DNA of 64,000 nt from contig WHTH01000010.1 of the NCBI GenBank assembly GCA_009377865.1, positions 27,387-91,386 of the forward strand. Reading direction: 5' to 3'. Below the pieces are notes generated by a model that ran no database searches, was not told the DNA's origin, and saw only the letters and a list, made by a program, of their open reading frames with translations. This DNA is from Pseudonocardiaceae bacterium. Its GTDB lineage: Bacteria; Actinomycetota; Actinomycetes; Mycobacteriales; Pseudonocardiaceae. Below, in pieces: positions 41,951 to 50,667 of the stretch. The stretch's first letter is position 1. Every line of letters starts with the position of its first letter. Position numbers and translations under genes: made by a program.

Positions 41951-44447
41951 GGTATTCCGAGCACTGACTGATCCGGACGATTCGCCGCAGCCCTCCCCGC
42001 CGCATCGGCAGGCCGACGTGGTGGCCTCCGACGGGGGCACCGTGCACCTGCGCCCGATCACCCCGGACGACGCCGACGCGCTGCTGGCATTGCACTCCCG
42101 GCTGTCCGACCGCACCCGTTACCTTCGCTTCTTCGGCCCCTATCCGGTCATGCCACGGCGTGACGTGGAGCGCTTCACCACGGTCGACCACCACGACAGG
42201 GTTGCGCTGGTGGCGGTACTCGGCGACGACATCATCGCAGTGGGCCGCTTCGACCGGCTCGAACCCGGCGGCACGTCCGCCGAGGTGGCCCTCGTCGTCG
42301 AGGACGCCCACCAGGGGCGGGGGCTGGGATCGATCCTGCTCGAACATCTCGCCGCGGCGGGCCGGGAGCAGGGCGTGGCGCGGTTCGTGGCCGAGGTGCT
42401 CGCCGAGAACCGGCAGATGGCGCGGATATTCCGCGACGCCGGATACCAGATCAGCCGTGCCTTCGAGGAGGGCGTGCTGCACCTGGAGTTCGGGATCGAC
42501 CCGACCGAGGAGTCGCTGGCCGTGGCCCGGGCACGGGAGCAGGCGGCCGAGGCGCGCAGCGTGCACAACCTGCTGCACCCGGGCTCCGTCGCGGTCATCG
42601 GGGCATCGTCCGACCATGACAAGGTCGGCCACGCGGTGCTGCGGAATCTGCTGCAGGGAGACTTCGCGGGCTCGGTGTACCCGGTCAACGCCGACCGTCG
42701 ATCGGTGCGGGGCGTGCGTGCCTACCCCACTGTGCTCGATATCCCCGACGCGGTGGACCTCGCGGTGGTCGCGGTACCGGCCGCCGACGTCGACGAGGTG
42801 TTCGACCAGTGCCTGGCCAAGGCGGTGCGAGCGCTGGTAGTGCTCACGTCCGGGTTCAGCGAGGCCGGGCAGCAGGGCGTGTTGGCCGAGCACGCGCTGG
42901 TCACCCAGGCGCGGACCCACGGCATGCGCGTCGTGGGCCCCAATGCCCTCGGGGTGGCCAACACCGATCCGGCGATACGGCTCAACGCGACGCTGGCGCC
43001 GACGCTGCCTGGGCAGGGCAGGACCGGGTTCTTCGCCCAGTCCGGGGCGCTCGGCATCGCGATACTGGCCGGTGCCGCCAACCGGGGTCTCGGGCTGTCC
43101 ACGTTCGTCTCCGCCGGTAACCGTGCCGATTTGTCCGGCAACGACCTGCTGCAGTACTGGCAGAGCGACCCGAGCACCGATGTCGTGTTGCTGTACCTGG
43201 AGTCGTTCGGCAATCCGCGCAAGTTCGCCCGGCTCGCCCGCAGGCTGGCCCGCAGCAAGCCGATCGTGGCGGTCAAGTCCGGTCGCCACGGCTCTGCGCC
43301 ACCCCGCGGCCTGGCGGCGACGTCGGTGCCGATCGACGAGGCCAGCGTCGCGGCGCTGTTCGAGCAGTCCGGGGTCATCCGGGTCGAGTCGGTGGCGCAA
43401 CTGTTCGACACCGCGCTGCTGCTCGCCCACCAGCCGCTGCCGACCGGGCCGCGGGTGGCGGTGGTGGGCAACTCGACCGCGCTGGGCGTGCTGGCAGCCG
43501 ACACCGCGCGGGCGCAGGGTCTGACGCTGGCCGCCGACCCCGTCGATGTCGGCGGGGCCGCCGGCCCGGAGCAGTTCGCCGGCGCCGTGCGCAGCGTCCT
43601 GGACCGAGACGACGTCGACGCGCTGGTCGTTGTGTTCGTGCCGCCGGTGGCGGTGCCCGGCACCGCCTACGCCCGCGCGCTGCGCGAGGTCACCGCCGAC
43701 TCCACCATCCCGCTGGTGTCCACGTTCCTGGCGGCCGAAGGGGTACCCGACGAGCTTGCGGTGACCGGCCCTGGCGGCTTCCCGGGCCCCGGCTCGGTGC
43801 CGTCCTACCCGAGTCCCGAGCGTGGGGTACTCGCGCTGGCACGGGTCGTGCGCTACGCGCAGTGGCGGGCGCGTCCGGTCGGCGACTTCGTCCGGCCGGA
43901 GGGGTTGCACGCAGACGAGGCGGCGGCGCTGGTCGAGCCCTGGGTCGGCGACGAACCGCTGTCGCTGCCCGACGAGCGAGTGGCGCGGTTGCTGGACTGC
44001 TACGGGATCGGCCTGGTGCCGTTGCGCCGCGTCCACGGCGTCGAGGAGGCCGTGTCGGCGGGAATCGCCTGCGACATCGGGGTGCAGGACGACCCGTCGT
44101 TCGGTTCGCTGGTCTCCTTCGGGCTGGCCGGGGTGGTCTTCGACCTGCTCGGCGATCGCGCCTACCGGGCGGTGCCGCTGTCCGACGTCGACGCCGCCGA
44201 CCTGGTGCGCGCTCCCCGGGCGGCGCCGCTGCTGGCCGGATACCGGGGTGCGGAGCCGGTGGATCTGGCGGCGCTGGAGGATCTGGTGCTCCGGGTGGCG
44301 GCGCTGGCCGAGGACCTGCCGGTCGTGCGGTCGCTGTCGCTGGAACCGGTGCTCGCCTCGCCGGCCGGCGCGGCGGTGGCCGGCGCGAGCATCAACGTCG
44401 GGCGTGCCGCCGAGCGCCACGACGGCGGGCCGCGCCGGCTGCGCTGA
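41934..44447 (+). CDS. GNAT acetyltransferase fused to an NDP-forming acyl-CoA synthetase-like domain
   Basis: An 837-residue protein. The N-terminal part (to about residue 165) is a GNAT domain with the acetyl-CoA loop EDAHQGRGLGSILLEHLA and a typical start (LRPITPDDADALLALHSRLS). From about residue 180 it resembles NDP-forming acetyl-CoA synthetases: NLLHPGSVAVIGASSDHDKV, GFFAQSGALGIAIL, and a C-terminal part with LPDERVARLLDCYGIGLVPL. This is the Pat/protein-lysine acetyltransferase layout, in which the synthetase part acts as a sensor. With acuC it should control acetylation of acetyl-CoA synthetase. The ATG at 41934 overlaps acuC. Confidence 0.88.
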   Translation: MIPETEVFRALTDPDDSPQPSPPHRQADVVASDGGTVHLRPITPDDADALLALHSRLSDRTRYLRFFGPYPVMPRRDVERFTTVDHHDRVALVAVLGDDIIAVGRFDRLEPGGTSAEVALVVEDAHQGRGLGSILLEHLAAAGREQGVARFVAEVLAENRQMARIFRDAGYQISRAFEEGVLHLEFGIDPTEESLAVARAREQAAEARSVHNLLHPGSVAVIGASSDHDKVGHAVLRNLLQGDFAGSVYPVNADRRSVRGVRAYPTVLDIPDAVDLAVVAVPAADVDEVFDQCLAKAVRALVVLTSGFSEAGQQGVLAEHALVTQARTHGMRVVGPNALGVANTDPAIRLNATLAPTLPGQGRTGFFAQSGALGIAILAGAANRGLGLSTFVSAGNRADLSGNDLLQYWQSDPSTDVVLLYLESFGNPRKFARLARRLARSKPIVAVKSGRHGSAPPRGLAATSVPIDEASVAALFEQSGVIRVESVAQLFDTALLLAHQPLPTGPRVAVVGNSTALGVLAADTARAQGLTLAADPVDVGGAAGPEQFAGAVRSVLDRDDVDALVVVFVPPVAVPGTAYARALREVTADSTIPLVSTFLAAEGVPDELAVTGPGGFPGPGSVPSYPSPERGVLALARVVRYAQWRARPVGDFVRPEGLHADEAAALVEPWVGDEPLSLPDERVARLLDCYGIGLVPLRRVHGVEEAVSAGIACDIGVQDDPSFGSLVSFGLAGVVFDLLGDRAYRAVPLSDVDAADLVRAPRAAPLLAGYRGAEPVDLAALEDLVLRVAALAEDLPVVRSLSLEPVLASPAGAAVAGASINVGRAAERHDGGPRRLR

Positions 44448-44585
44448 CCAGCTCCCGCCGTGAAGGGCACCTACACGGCGTCGGGCGCAGCGAAGGGGCC
44501 TTTGACGGCGTCGTCTTCGACCCGACGCCGAGGCGAGCCGTGTGAGGATGGGCCAGCCCAACCATCGAGCCGGGAGGTCGACCGC

Positions 44586-45492
44586 GTGCAGCTGCTACGG
44601 ACCCCGGAGGATCGCTTCGCCGACCTGCCGGACTTCCCCTACGAGCCGCAGTACGCGGACGTCGCCGACCCCGATGGCGGGACGCCGCGGATGACGTGGG
44701 TGGCGGCCGGGCCGTCCGACGGCCCGCCGGTCGTGCTGCTGCACGGCGAGCCCACCTGGTCGTACCTCTACCGCTAGATGATCGGCCCGCTGGCCGAGGC
44801 CGGGCTGCGGGTGCTTGTCCCCGATCTGGTCGGCTTCGGGAGATCCGACAAGCCCGGCAGTGTCGACGATCACAGCTACGCTCGCCACGTCGCATGGCTG
44901 GCCGAGCTGTTGCTCGATCGAATGGCGATCCGTGGTGCGACACTGCTCGGCCAGGACTGGGGCGGGCTGCTCGGGCTGCGGATCGTCGCCGAGCATCCCG
45001 ATGCGTTCGACCGGGTGGTCGCGGCCAACACCGGGATGCCGACCGGGGATTCACGAATGCCGCAGGTGTGGTGGCAGTTCCGCCGGATGATCGAGCAGGC
45101 ACCGCAGCTCGACATCGGCCGCACGGTCGCCTCCGGGGTGTGTTCGCGGTCTTTCCGACGCTGCCCGCGCCGGCTACGATGTGCCGTTCCCCGACGAGTC
45201 GTACCTGGCGGGCCCGCGGGCGATGCCACTGCTGGTGCCGACGGCGCCGACCGATCCCGCAACTGAGGCCAATCGCGCCGCCTGGGAGCGGCTGTCGCGG
45301 TGGGACAAGCCGTTCCTGGTCGCCTTCAGCGACTCGGATCCGATCACGGGCTCGATGGCGCCGGGCTTGCGCAAGCTCGTGCCGGGAACGCGCGGCCGAC
45401 AGCACCCGGTGATCGCGGACGCCGGGCACTTCCTGCAGGAGGATGCGGGCGAGGAACTGGCGCGCCACGTCGTCGACTTCGTGCGCCCCTGA
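44586..45492 (+). pseudogene. Haloalkane dehalogenase-like hydrolase, broken by a stop and a frameshift
   Basis: An alpha/beta-hydrolase resembling Rv2296-type haloalkane dehalogenase. It starts at GTG 44586 after GGGAGGT. LLHGEPTWSYLYR is followed by an in-frame TAG (44775-44777), then MIGPLAEAGLRVLVPDLVGF continues in the same frame. The nucleophile motif GQDWGG is present. Near 45141 one extra base shifts the frame; VRGLSDAARAGYDVPFPDES and the His motif GHFLQED lie in the new frame up to 45492. One base change (AAG to TAG) and one insertion account for all damage, so decay is recent, or the read has errors. Confidence 0.85.
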
Positions 45493-45529
45493 CAGCAACC
45501 GGACGATCCCGTCGTTCCGTCTTACCAAC

Positions 45530-46012
45530 ATGAGACGGGTGGGAGCGGTCGTCGGCGGCGCGGTGCTGCTCGCCGCGCTCGTCGGATGCGCCGACCGGCA
45601 GGACGGCGCACGCTTCGGCGGCGCCCCGCATCCTGCACCGCCACCGGACTCCGCCGAGGCTGCCCCGCAACCGATCCCGGGCCACCCGACCCCGCCGGCC
45701 GGCGGGGTAGTGCTGCCCGCGGTGCAGGTCGATGCCGCCGCACTGCCCGACGGGCACCCCAGGCTGGTGTGGACCGGGGATGAGGGACGCACCGTCGGCG
45801 TCTACGGCCAGGAGGGGGGCTGTGGCCGGGTGCGGGCCGACCTGCTCAAGCAGACCGACTCGGTGATCCGGATCGGCCTCGTCGAAACCATCCCCACCAC
45901 CGGGCCGTGCACGATGGACTTGCGGTTCCCGCCGCTGTCGGTGCAGCTCGACGATCCGCTGGAGCAGCGGACGGTGCTACTCGAGCGCCGTACGGTGGGT
46001 CCGCCGCCGTGA
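45530..46012 (+). CDS. Small secreted lipoprotein
   Basis: A 160-residue protein with a signal peptide and lipobox (VLLAALVGC, Cys 20), a proline/alanine-rich linker (GGAPHPAPPPDSAEAAPQPI), and a compact C-terminal domain with two cysteines (EGGCGRVRADLLKQTDSVIR, TTGPCTMDLRFPPLSVQLDD) that could form a disulfide. No family is recognised. The C-terminal PPLSVQLDDPL phrase recalls other small actinomycete lipoproteins. The ATG at 45530 is chosen for the signal peptide. Confidence 0.75.
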   Translation: MRRVGAVVGGAVLLAALVGCADRQDGARFGGAPHPAPPPDSAEAAPQPIPGHPTPPAGGVVLPAVQVDAAALPDGHPRLVWTGDEGRTVGVYGQEGGCGRVRADLLKQTDSVIRIGLVETIPTTGPCTMDLRFPPLSVQLDDPLEQRTVLLERRTVGPPP

Positions 46013-46170
46013 AATCGGAAGGCCGGGCCCGCCCCCGACGAGCCCGACCTCCCGGGGGATGCGACCCCCTGCGGGGTGCCCGCCGGATCGCGTGGTCTGC
46101 GTCACGCCCGAACCTGCCCGTGCGACGAGTCCGGGGTCAACGGCCGAACGGGCGGTGTGCCGTCACGCAG

Positions 46171-46212
46171 TGTCAACTCGCGTAGGAACGGTGTCAGCTC
46201 GCGTAGGAACGA
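46171..46212. repeat. 21-bp tandem duplication at the end of sigB
   Basis: Two copies of a 21-bp unit (TGTCARCTCGCGTAGGAACG plus one base, R = A or G) lie back to back. On the minus strand they encode RSYAS-stop and then, after the sigB stop, a second RSYAS-stop. The repeat duplicates the last codons of sigB. Confidence 0.85.
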
Positions 46213-47168
46213 AGCCGCTCGGCCCGGTCACCCTGGCGCAGCTTCGCCATCACCTCACGCTCGATCTGGCGGACCCGCTCACGGGACAGCCCGAACCGGC
46301 GGCCGATCTGGTCCAGCGTGCGTGGCTGGCCGTCGTCGAGGCCGTAGCGCATCCGGATGACGTTCTGCTCGCGCCCCTCGAGGGTGTCGAGCACCCGGCG
46401 CAGGTCGTCCTGCAGGAAGCCGGAGATCACCGCGTTCTCGGCGTCGGCCGCCTCGGCGTCCTCGATGAAGTCGCCCAATGGCGCCTCCTCCTCGGCACCG
46501 ACCGGCATATCGAGGCTGACCGGGTCGCGGGAGTGGCGCAGCAGATCCGCAACCTTCTCCACGGGTATACCGGAGCCCTCGGCCAGCTCCTCGTCGGTGG
46601 CCTCTCGGCCCAGCCGCTGGTGCAGGTCCCGCTTGAGCCGGGCGAGCTTGTTCACCTGCTCCACGAGGTGGACGGGGAGCCGGATGGTGCGACCCTGGTC
46701 GGCCATGCCCCGGGTGATGGCCTGGCGGATCCACCAGGTGGCGTAGGTGGAGAACTTGAAGCCCTTGGCGTAATCGAACTTCTCCACCGCGCGGATCAGC
46801 CCGAGGTTGCCCTCCTGGATCAGGTCCAACAGCGGCATGCCGCGGCCGGTGTAGCGCTTGGCCAGCGAGACCACCAGCCGCAGGTTCGCCTCCAGCAGGT
46901 GGTTCTTGGCGGACTGGCCGTCGCGCACCAGCTGGCGCAGGTCGGTGCGGCGCGACGGCGAGATCGAGTCATCCGAGTCGAGGACGTGCTTGGCGAAGAC
47001 ACCCGTCTCGACCCGCTTGGCGAGCGCCACCTCCTGCTGGGCGTCGAGCAGCGCCGTACGTCCGATACCGTTGAGGTAGACGCGGACCAGGTCCGCTGCC
47101 GGGCTCTGCGAGTCGAGGTCGGCCTCGACGGTGGCATCCGGATCGACGGTGGTCTGCGGCGCGGTCAT
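46194..47168 (-). CDS. sigB: Principal-like sigma factor SigB
   Basis: A 324-residue group 2 sigma-70 factor. Regions 1.2 (DLVRVYLNGIGRTALLDAQQ), 2 ([40 protein letters not shown]), 3 and 4 (LDQIGRRFGLSRERVRQIER) are complete, while the long acidic N-terminus of SigA is missing. It corresponds to mycobacterial SigB, for general stress and stationary phase. The ATG at 47168 has a GGGAGGG ribosome site. ideR lies a few kilobases away rather than adjacent as in mycobacteria. The C-terminus carries the 21-bp duplication noted separately. Confidence 0.94.
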   Translation of the reverse strand: MTAPQTTVDPDATVEADLDSQSPAADLVRVYLNGIGRTALLDAQQEVALAKRVETGVFAKHVLDSDDSISPSRRTDLRQLVRDGQSAKNHLLEANLRLVVSLAKRYTGRGMPLLDLIQEGNLGLIRAVEKFDYAKGFKFSTYATWWIRQAITRGMADQGRTIRLPVHLVEQVNKLARLKRDLHQRLGREATDEELAEGSGIPVEKVADLLRHSRDPVSLDMPVGAEEEAPLGDFIEDAEAADAENAVISGFLQDDLRRVLDTLEGREQNVIRMRYGLDDGQPRTLDQIGRRFGLSRERVRQIEREVMAKLRQGDRAERLRSYAS

Positions 47169-47297
47169 CGGTCCCTCCCTGAGACGGGTGCGCACTGCTT
47201 TCGCGGCGACACCCCGCACAACGCTGCAGACCGGCAATCCGTTCCCGATACTGCTGCGATCACCGGCCCACGGTGCCCGCAGCCGGTGCCGCTTTCG

Positions 47298-47747
47298 TCA
47301 CACCTCGGACTTGGGCCGCGCGGTGACCTCCACGATCAGCGTGACTGGCCCGTCATTGACGCTGCGCACAGCCATCTGTGCACCGAACCGGCCGGCCTCG
47401 ACGGTGGCGCCTCGCATTCGCAACGCTGCGACGACCGCTGTCACCAGTGGTTCGGCCTGCTCCGGGTGCGCTGCGGCGGTGTACGAGGGCCGCCGGCCCT
47501 TGCGAGTGGCGGCATAGAGCGTGAACTGGCTCACCACGAGCAGCCCGGCGCCGGTCTCCGCACAGGAAAGCCCGTCGCGCAGGATGCGCAGCTCGTGAAG
47601 TTTGCGTGCCATCGTCTCGGCTTGCTCGGGCCCGTCATCGTGGGTGATGCCGAGCATGACCAGCAGGCCCGGCCCCGCCAGCTGGCCGACAACCTCGTCG
47701 CCGACGGTGACAGCCGCCTCGCTCACCCTGCTGACCACCGCTCTCAT
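47298..47747 (-). CDS. dtd: D-aminoacyl-tRNA deacylase
   Basis: A 149-residue enzyme that hydrolyses D-amino acids from tRNA. Both signature motifs are present: SQFTLYA and the cross-subunit Gly-Pro motif in NDGPVTLIVE. MRAVVSRVSEAAVTVGDEVV is the usual start. It lies 129 bp upstream of sigB on the same strand and is divergent from the repair gene. Confidence 0.95.
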   Translation of the reverse strand: MRAVVSRVSEAAVTVGDEVVGQLAGPGLLVMLGITHDDGPEQAETMARKLHELRILRDGLSCAETGAGLLVVSQFTLYAATRKGRRPSYTAAAHPEQAEPLVTAVVAALRMRGATVEAGRFGAQMAVRSVNDGPVTLIVEVTARPKSEV

Positions 47748-47917
47748 GGTTGCCGCGCTCGCAGCATGGCTGCCGTGTCGCCGGTGAGCTGGAGGAGCAC
47801 TGTGGGATCTTCGCAGCCGCCGGGAGATCTTCGCAGTCCGCAGGCCCGCAACGGCCCGGCAGGGCAGCCACCCGAGTAGCCTGGTGAAAGCCCCAGCCGA
47901 ACACTCGGAGGTCGCTG

Positions 47918-48484
47918 GTGACCCTGTCGTTGAGCCAGGACCGCGACGCGGACGCGCTGCTGGACCGGGACCCGCTGGCACTGCTCGTCGCGATGCTGCT
48001 CGATCAACAGGTGCCGATGGAACGCGCCTTCGCGGCGCCGTACGAACTGACCCAGCGGCTGGGCCACGATCTCGACGCCGGCGAACTGGCGGATCACGAC
48101 CCGGAGTCGCTCGCAGACCTGTTCGCACGCCCCCCGGCGTTGCACCGGTACCCGCGGGCGATGGCAGGCCGGGTCCAGAAGCTGTGCCTGGCGCTGGTGG
48201 AGCGTCACGACGGCGACGTGACCGGGTTGTGGCGCGACGTCGCCGACGCCCGGGAGCTGCTGCGCCGCCTGGTCGCGCTTCCCGGTTACGGCAAGCAGAA
48301 GGCGCAGATCTTCGTGGCACTGCTCGGCAAGCAGCGTGGTGTGACACCGTCGGGCTGGCGCGAGGTTGCCGGCTCCTACGGGGAGCAGGGGGTGTACCGC
48401 TCGGTCGCCGATGTGGTCGACGAGCGAACCCTCGAGCAGGTGCGGGCGTACAAGAAGCAGCTCAAGGCGGCCCCAACGGCATGA
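47918..48484 (+). CDS. HhH-GPD-type DNA base-excision repair protein
   Basis: A 188-residue protein of the actinomycete HhH-GPD group. PLALLVAMLLDQQVPMERAF is the family start and LPGYGKQKAQIFVALLGKQR is the helix-hairpin-helix. The catalytic Asp of classical glycosylases, about 20 residues after the hairpin, is not obvious; the sequence there is GVTPSGWREVAGSYGEQG. Activity may therefore differ from MutY/Nth enzymes. It is short and lacks an iron-sulfur cluster. The GTG at 47918 is the start. Confidence 0.85.
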   Translation: MTLSLSQDRDADALLDRDPLALLVAMLLDQQVPMERAFAAPYELTQRLGHDLDAGELADHDPESLADLFARPPALHRYPRAMAGRVQKLCLALVERHDGDVTGLWRDVADARELLRRLVALPGYGKQKAQIFVALLGKQRGVTPSGWREVAGSYGEQGVYRSVADVVDERTLEQVRAYKKQLKAAPTA

Positions 48485-48557
48485 GTACGCTGCGCTGTCA
48501 CCAGGCTGCCGCCAACGCGACGATGACCGGTGCGACGATGGCCGAGGAGGTGGTGTC

Positions 48558-48890
48558 GTGACGGACTCGCATGCCCGTGAACACGGGACGCGGAGCGACA
48601 TCCCGGTTCTCATCACCGAGGCGGCCCCGTCCTACGCCGAGCAGTACGCCCAGCGGCGCCGCAAGTACGCCGTCATCATGCTGGCCAGGATCCCGTGCCT
48701 GCTGCTCGCCCTCGCCTTCTACCAGATCTGGTGGCTGGCCCTGGCCTTCATCGTGCTGTCCGTGCCACTGCCGTGGATCGCGGTGCTCATCGCCAACGAC
48801 CGGCCCCCTCGCAAGGCCGAGAACGCCAACCGCTACCACCGCTCCCGGGGGGAACTCGAGTCGCGAGCGCACGTCGTCATCGATAGCTGA
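48558..48890 (+). CDS. DUF3099 membrane protein
   Basis: A 110-residue protein with two membrane helices (VIMLARIPCLLLALAFY, LALAFIVLSVPLPWIAVLIA) preceded by LITEAAPSYAEQYAQRRRKY and followed by NDRPPRKAENANRY, the DUF3099 pattern. A gene of this type (Rv2709) lies beside sigB in mycobacteria. GTG start at 48558 after GAGGAGG. Function unknown. Confidence 0.85.
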   Translation: MTDSHAREHGTRSDIPVLITEAAPSYAEQYAQRRRKYAVIMLARIPCLLLALAFYQIWWLALAFIVLSVPLPWIAVLIANDRPPRKAENANRYHRSRGELESRAHVVIDS

Positions 48891-49005
48891 CCTGCTGCTC
48901 GACGACACCGTGCCCCGGCCTTTCGAGTGCGGCGGCGACGTCGTCGGAGACCTGCATCTTCACCTCGTAGCAGACGAGCATGCCGGCATGCGGCATCATG
49001 GGGTT

Positions 49006-49260
49006 GTGAGCGCACCGACCAAGACCCTGCCCGATGTCGAGAACCGGCCGGAGACCACCGACCGCACCAGCGACGACACGCCGGAGATGTTCCATTACGT
49101 GCGCAAGAACCAGATCGCCGAGAGCGCGGTCATGGGTTCGCACGTGGTGGCGCTGTGCGGGGAGGTCTTCCCCGTCACCCGTTCGCCGAAGTCTGATGCG
49201 CCGGTCTGCCCCGAGTGCAAGGAGATCTTCGACTCGCTGCCCAGTGGCGGCGGGGACTGA
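49006..49260 (+). CDS. DUF3039 protein, probable zinc-binding
   Basis: An 84-residue protein. MFHYVRKNQIAESAVMGSHV is followed by VALCGEVFPVTRSPKSDAPV and CPECKEIFDSLP, so two His and three Cys could hold a zinc. This is the DUF3039 family, conserved in actinobacteria without known function. The GTG at 49006 is used; an in-frame ATG at 48988 would add MRHHGV. It converges with the YihY gene after 9 bp. Confidence 0.85.
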   Translation: MSAPTKTLPDVENRPETTDRTSDDTPEMFHYVRKNQIAESAVMGSHVVALCGEVFPVTRSPKSDAPVCPECKEIFDSLPSGGGD

Positions 49261-49269
49261 GCGGCCGGC

Positions 49270-50433
49270 TCAGCCCCGTCCGGTGTCCGGTGCCCGCCCA
49301 GGCTCATCCGCCGGCGAGCGTGGCGGGCTGCTCGTCGAACCGTTGGCAGGTAGTGACACGGTGCCCGTGGCATCGGTCGGTGGGTAGCTGGTGTGCACCG
49401 CTTCGGCACCCTCGTCACGTCGCCAGGTCGCCCGTTCCGCGTCTGCCCGGGTACGTGAGGCGCGGCGGTTCATCGCCAGCCGGCGCCATCGACGCCGCTC
49501 GCGGCGGGTCATGCGCACCGGCCACATCTCGATGATCGCGTTGTTGAACTGGGACCCCAGGATGATCGCCAGCGCGAGGAAGTACGAGAACAGCAGGAAC
49601 GCGATCGGGGTCGCCAGCGCACCGTAGGTGTAGCCGGTGCTCGTCACCCAGTTGATGTAGAACCGCAGGATGCCGCTGGAGATCAGGAAAACCCCCATCG
49701 CCAGCACCGCGCCGGGCAGCCCACGGTGCCATGGGTGCTTGCGTGGCAGCGCGACCTTGTACAGCGTGGCGAGCCCGAGCACGATCATCACCCCGAGTGA
49801 TGGGTAGTACAACAGCGTCACCCACTCGGCGACGGTGGGGCGGACCGATGCCGCGAACAGCTCCGGCACGAACCCCGGGCCGAGCGCCAGCAGCGGCAGC
49901 ACCAGCACCGCGCCGAGTAGCGCGACGACGTAGAGCAGCACTGAGAAGATGCGCTGCCAGAGGTAATTGCGCACGGTGTACTGCCCGTGCGCCTGTGTCA
50001 TGGCGTCGACGAGGGTGGCCAGGCCCGAGGAACCCGCCCACAGCGAGAGCACGAAACCAACTGACACGATGGCGCCCCGGCCCTGGCTGAGGACGTCATT
50101 GATGGTCGGGTCGATGATCTGGTTGACGACGTCGTCGGTGAAGATCGTGCGACTGAAGCGCAGGATCTCCTGCTCGACCTGTGCGATGCTGGCCGTCCCG
50201 AACCAGCCCACCAGGTATCCCAGGCTGCCGAGCAGCCCGAGCAGCAGCGGCGGAAGCGCGAGGGTCTGCCAGAAGGCCGCCTCGGCTGACTTGCCGAGGA
50301 CACCATCGCTCCAGGCCTTGGTGACGGTGCGCCAGAGCAGCCGCACCGGCCCCCGCCGGATCGGCCGTGGTGACTCGTCCGCCGGTCCCGGGCCAGGTGC
50401 GCTGCGTTCCTGCGCGTCCCCTGCTGAGTCCAT
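49270..50433 (-). CDS. YihY/BrkB-family membrane protein
   Basis: A 387-residue protein with about six membrane helices in the YihY layout (AAFWQTLALPPLLLGLLGSL, FSVLLYVVALLGAVLVLPLL, YTYGALATPIAFLLFSYFLA) and a long charged C-terminal tail. It corresponds to Rv2707 near sigA/sigB. Earlier called ribonuclease BN, the family's true function is unknown. The ATG at 50433 has GGAG six bases before it and is preferred over upstream in-frame starts. It is divergent from the helicase. Confidence 0.87.
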   Translation of the reverse strand: MDSAGDAQERSAPGPGPADESPRPIRRGPVRLLWRTVTKAWSDGVLGKSAEAAFWQTLALPPLLLGLLGSLGYLVGWFGTASIAQVEQEILRFSRTIFTDDVVNQIIDPTINDVLSQGRGAIVSVGFVLSLWAGSSGLATLVDAMTQAHGQYTVRNYLWQRIFSVLLYVVALLGAVLVLPLLALGPGFVPELFAASVRPTVAEWVTLLYYPSLGVMIVLGLATLYKVALPRKHPWHRGLPGAVLAMGVFLISSGILRFYINWVTSTGYTYGALATPIAFLLFSYFLALAIILGSQFNNAIIEMWPVRMTRRERRRWRRLAMNRRASRTRADAERATWRRDEGAEAVHTSYPPTDATGTVSLPANGSTSSPPRSPADEPGRAPDTGRG

Positions 50434-50667
50434 GTCTGCTCCAGGATCCCCCATCCGGCTCATGCCGTGCAGGACGGCCCGCGAATGGGGTGTCGCGACG
50501 GTGTCGCGCGGGCCGCGGTGCAGCGGCCGCCGGTAGGGTGACCGCTGCCCTCGCCGAGCCGCTGGCACCCATCGGGATCCGCGTGTCCGCCGGGGGCGTT
50601 CGCACGCTCACGGCCACGTTCGGCGCAGGCGTGACGCCGTGGATCGGAAAGGAGTGGTGTCGCACCC

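Noticed and set aside
41520..44561. Very long open frame (over 1000 codons) on the minus strand opposite the acetyltransferase gene
   Set aside because: It is the high-GC antisense shadow of the plus-strand gene: Arg/His/Gly-rich, with no domain, while the plus strand has clear GNAT and synthetase motifs.
48891..49010. Short minus-strand frame (MLVCYEVKMQVSDDVAAALE...) between the DUF3099 and DUF3039 genes
   Set aside because: About 35 residues, no ribosome site and no known family; it could be a gene fragment but the support is too weak to list.
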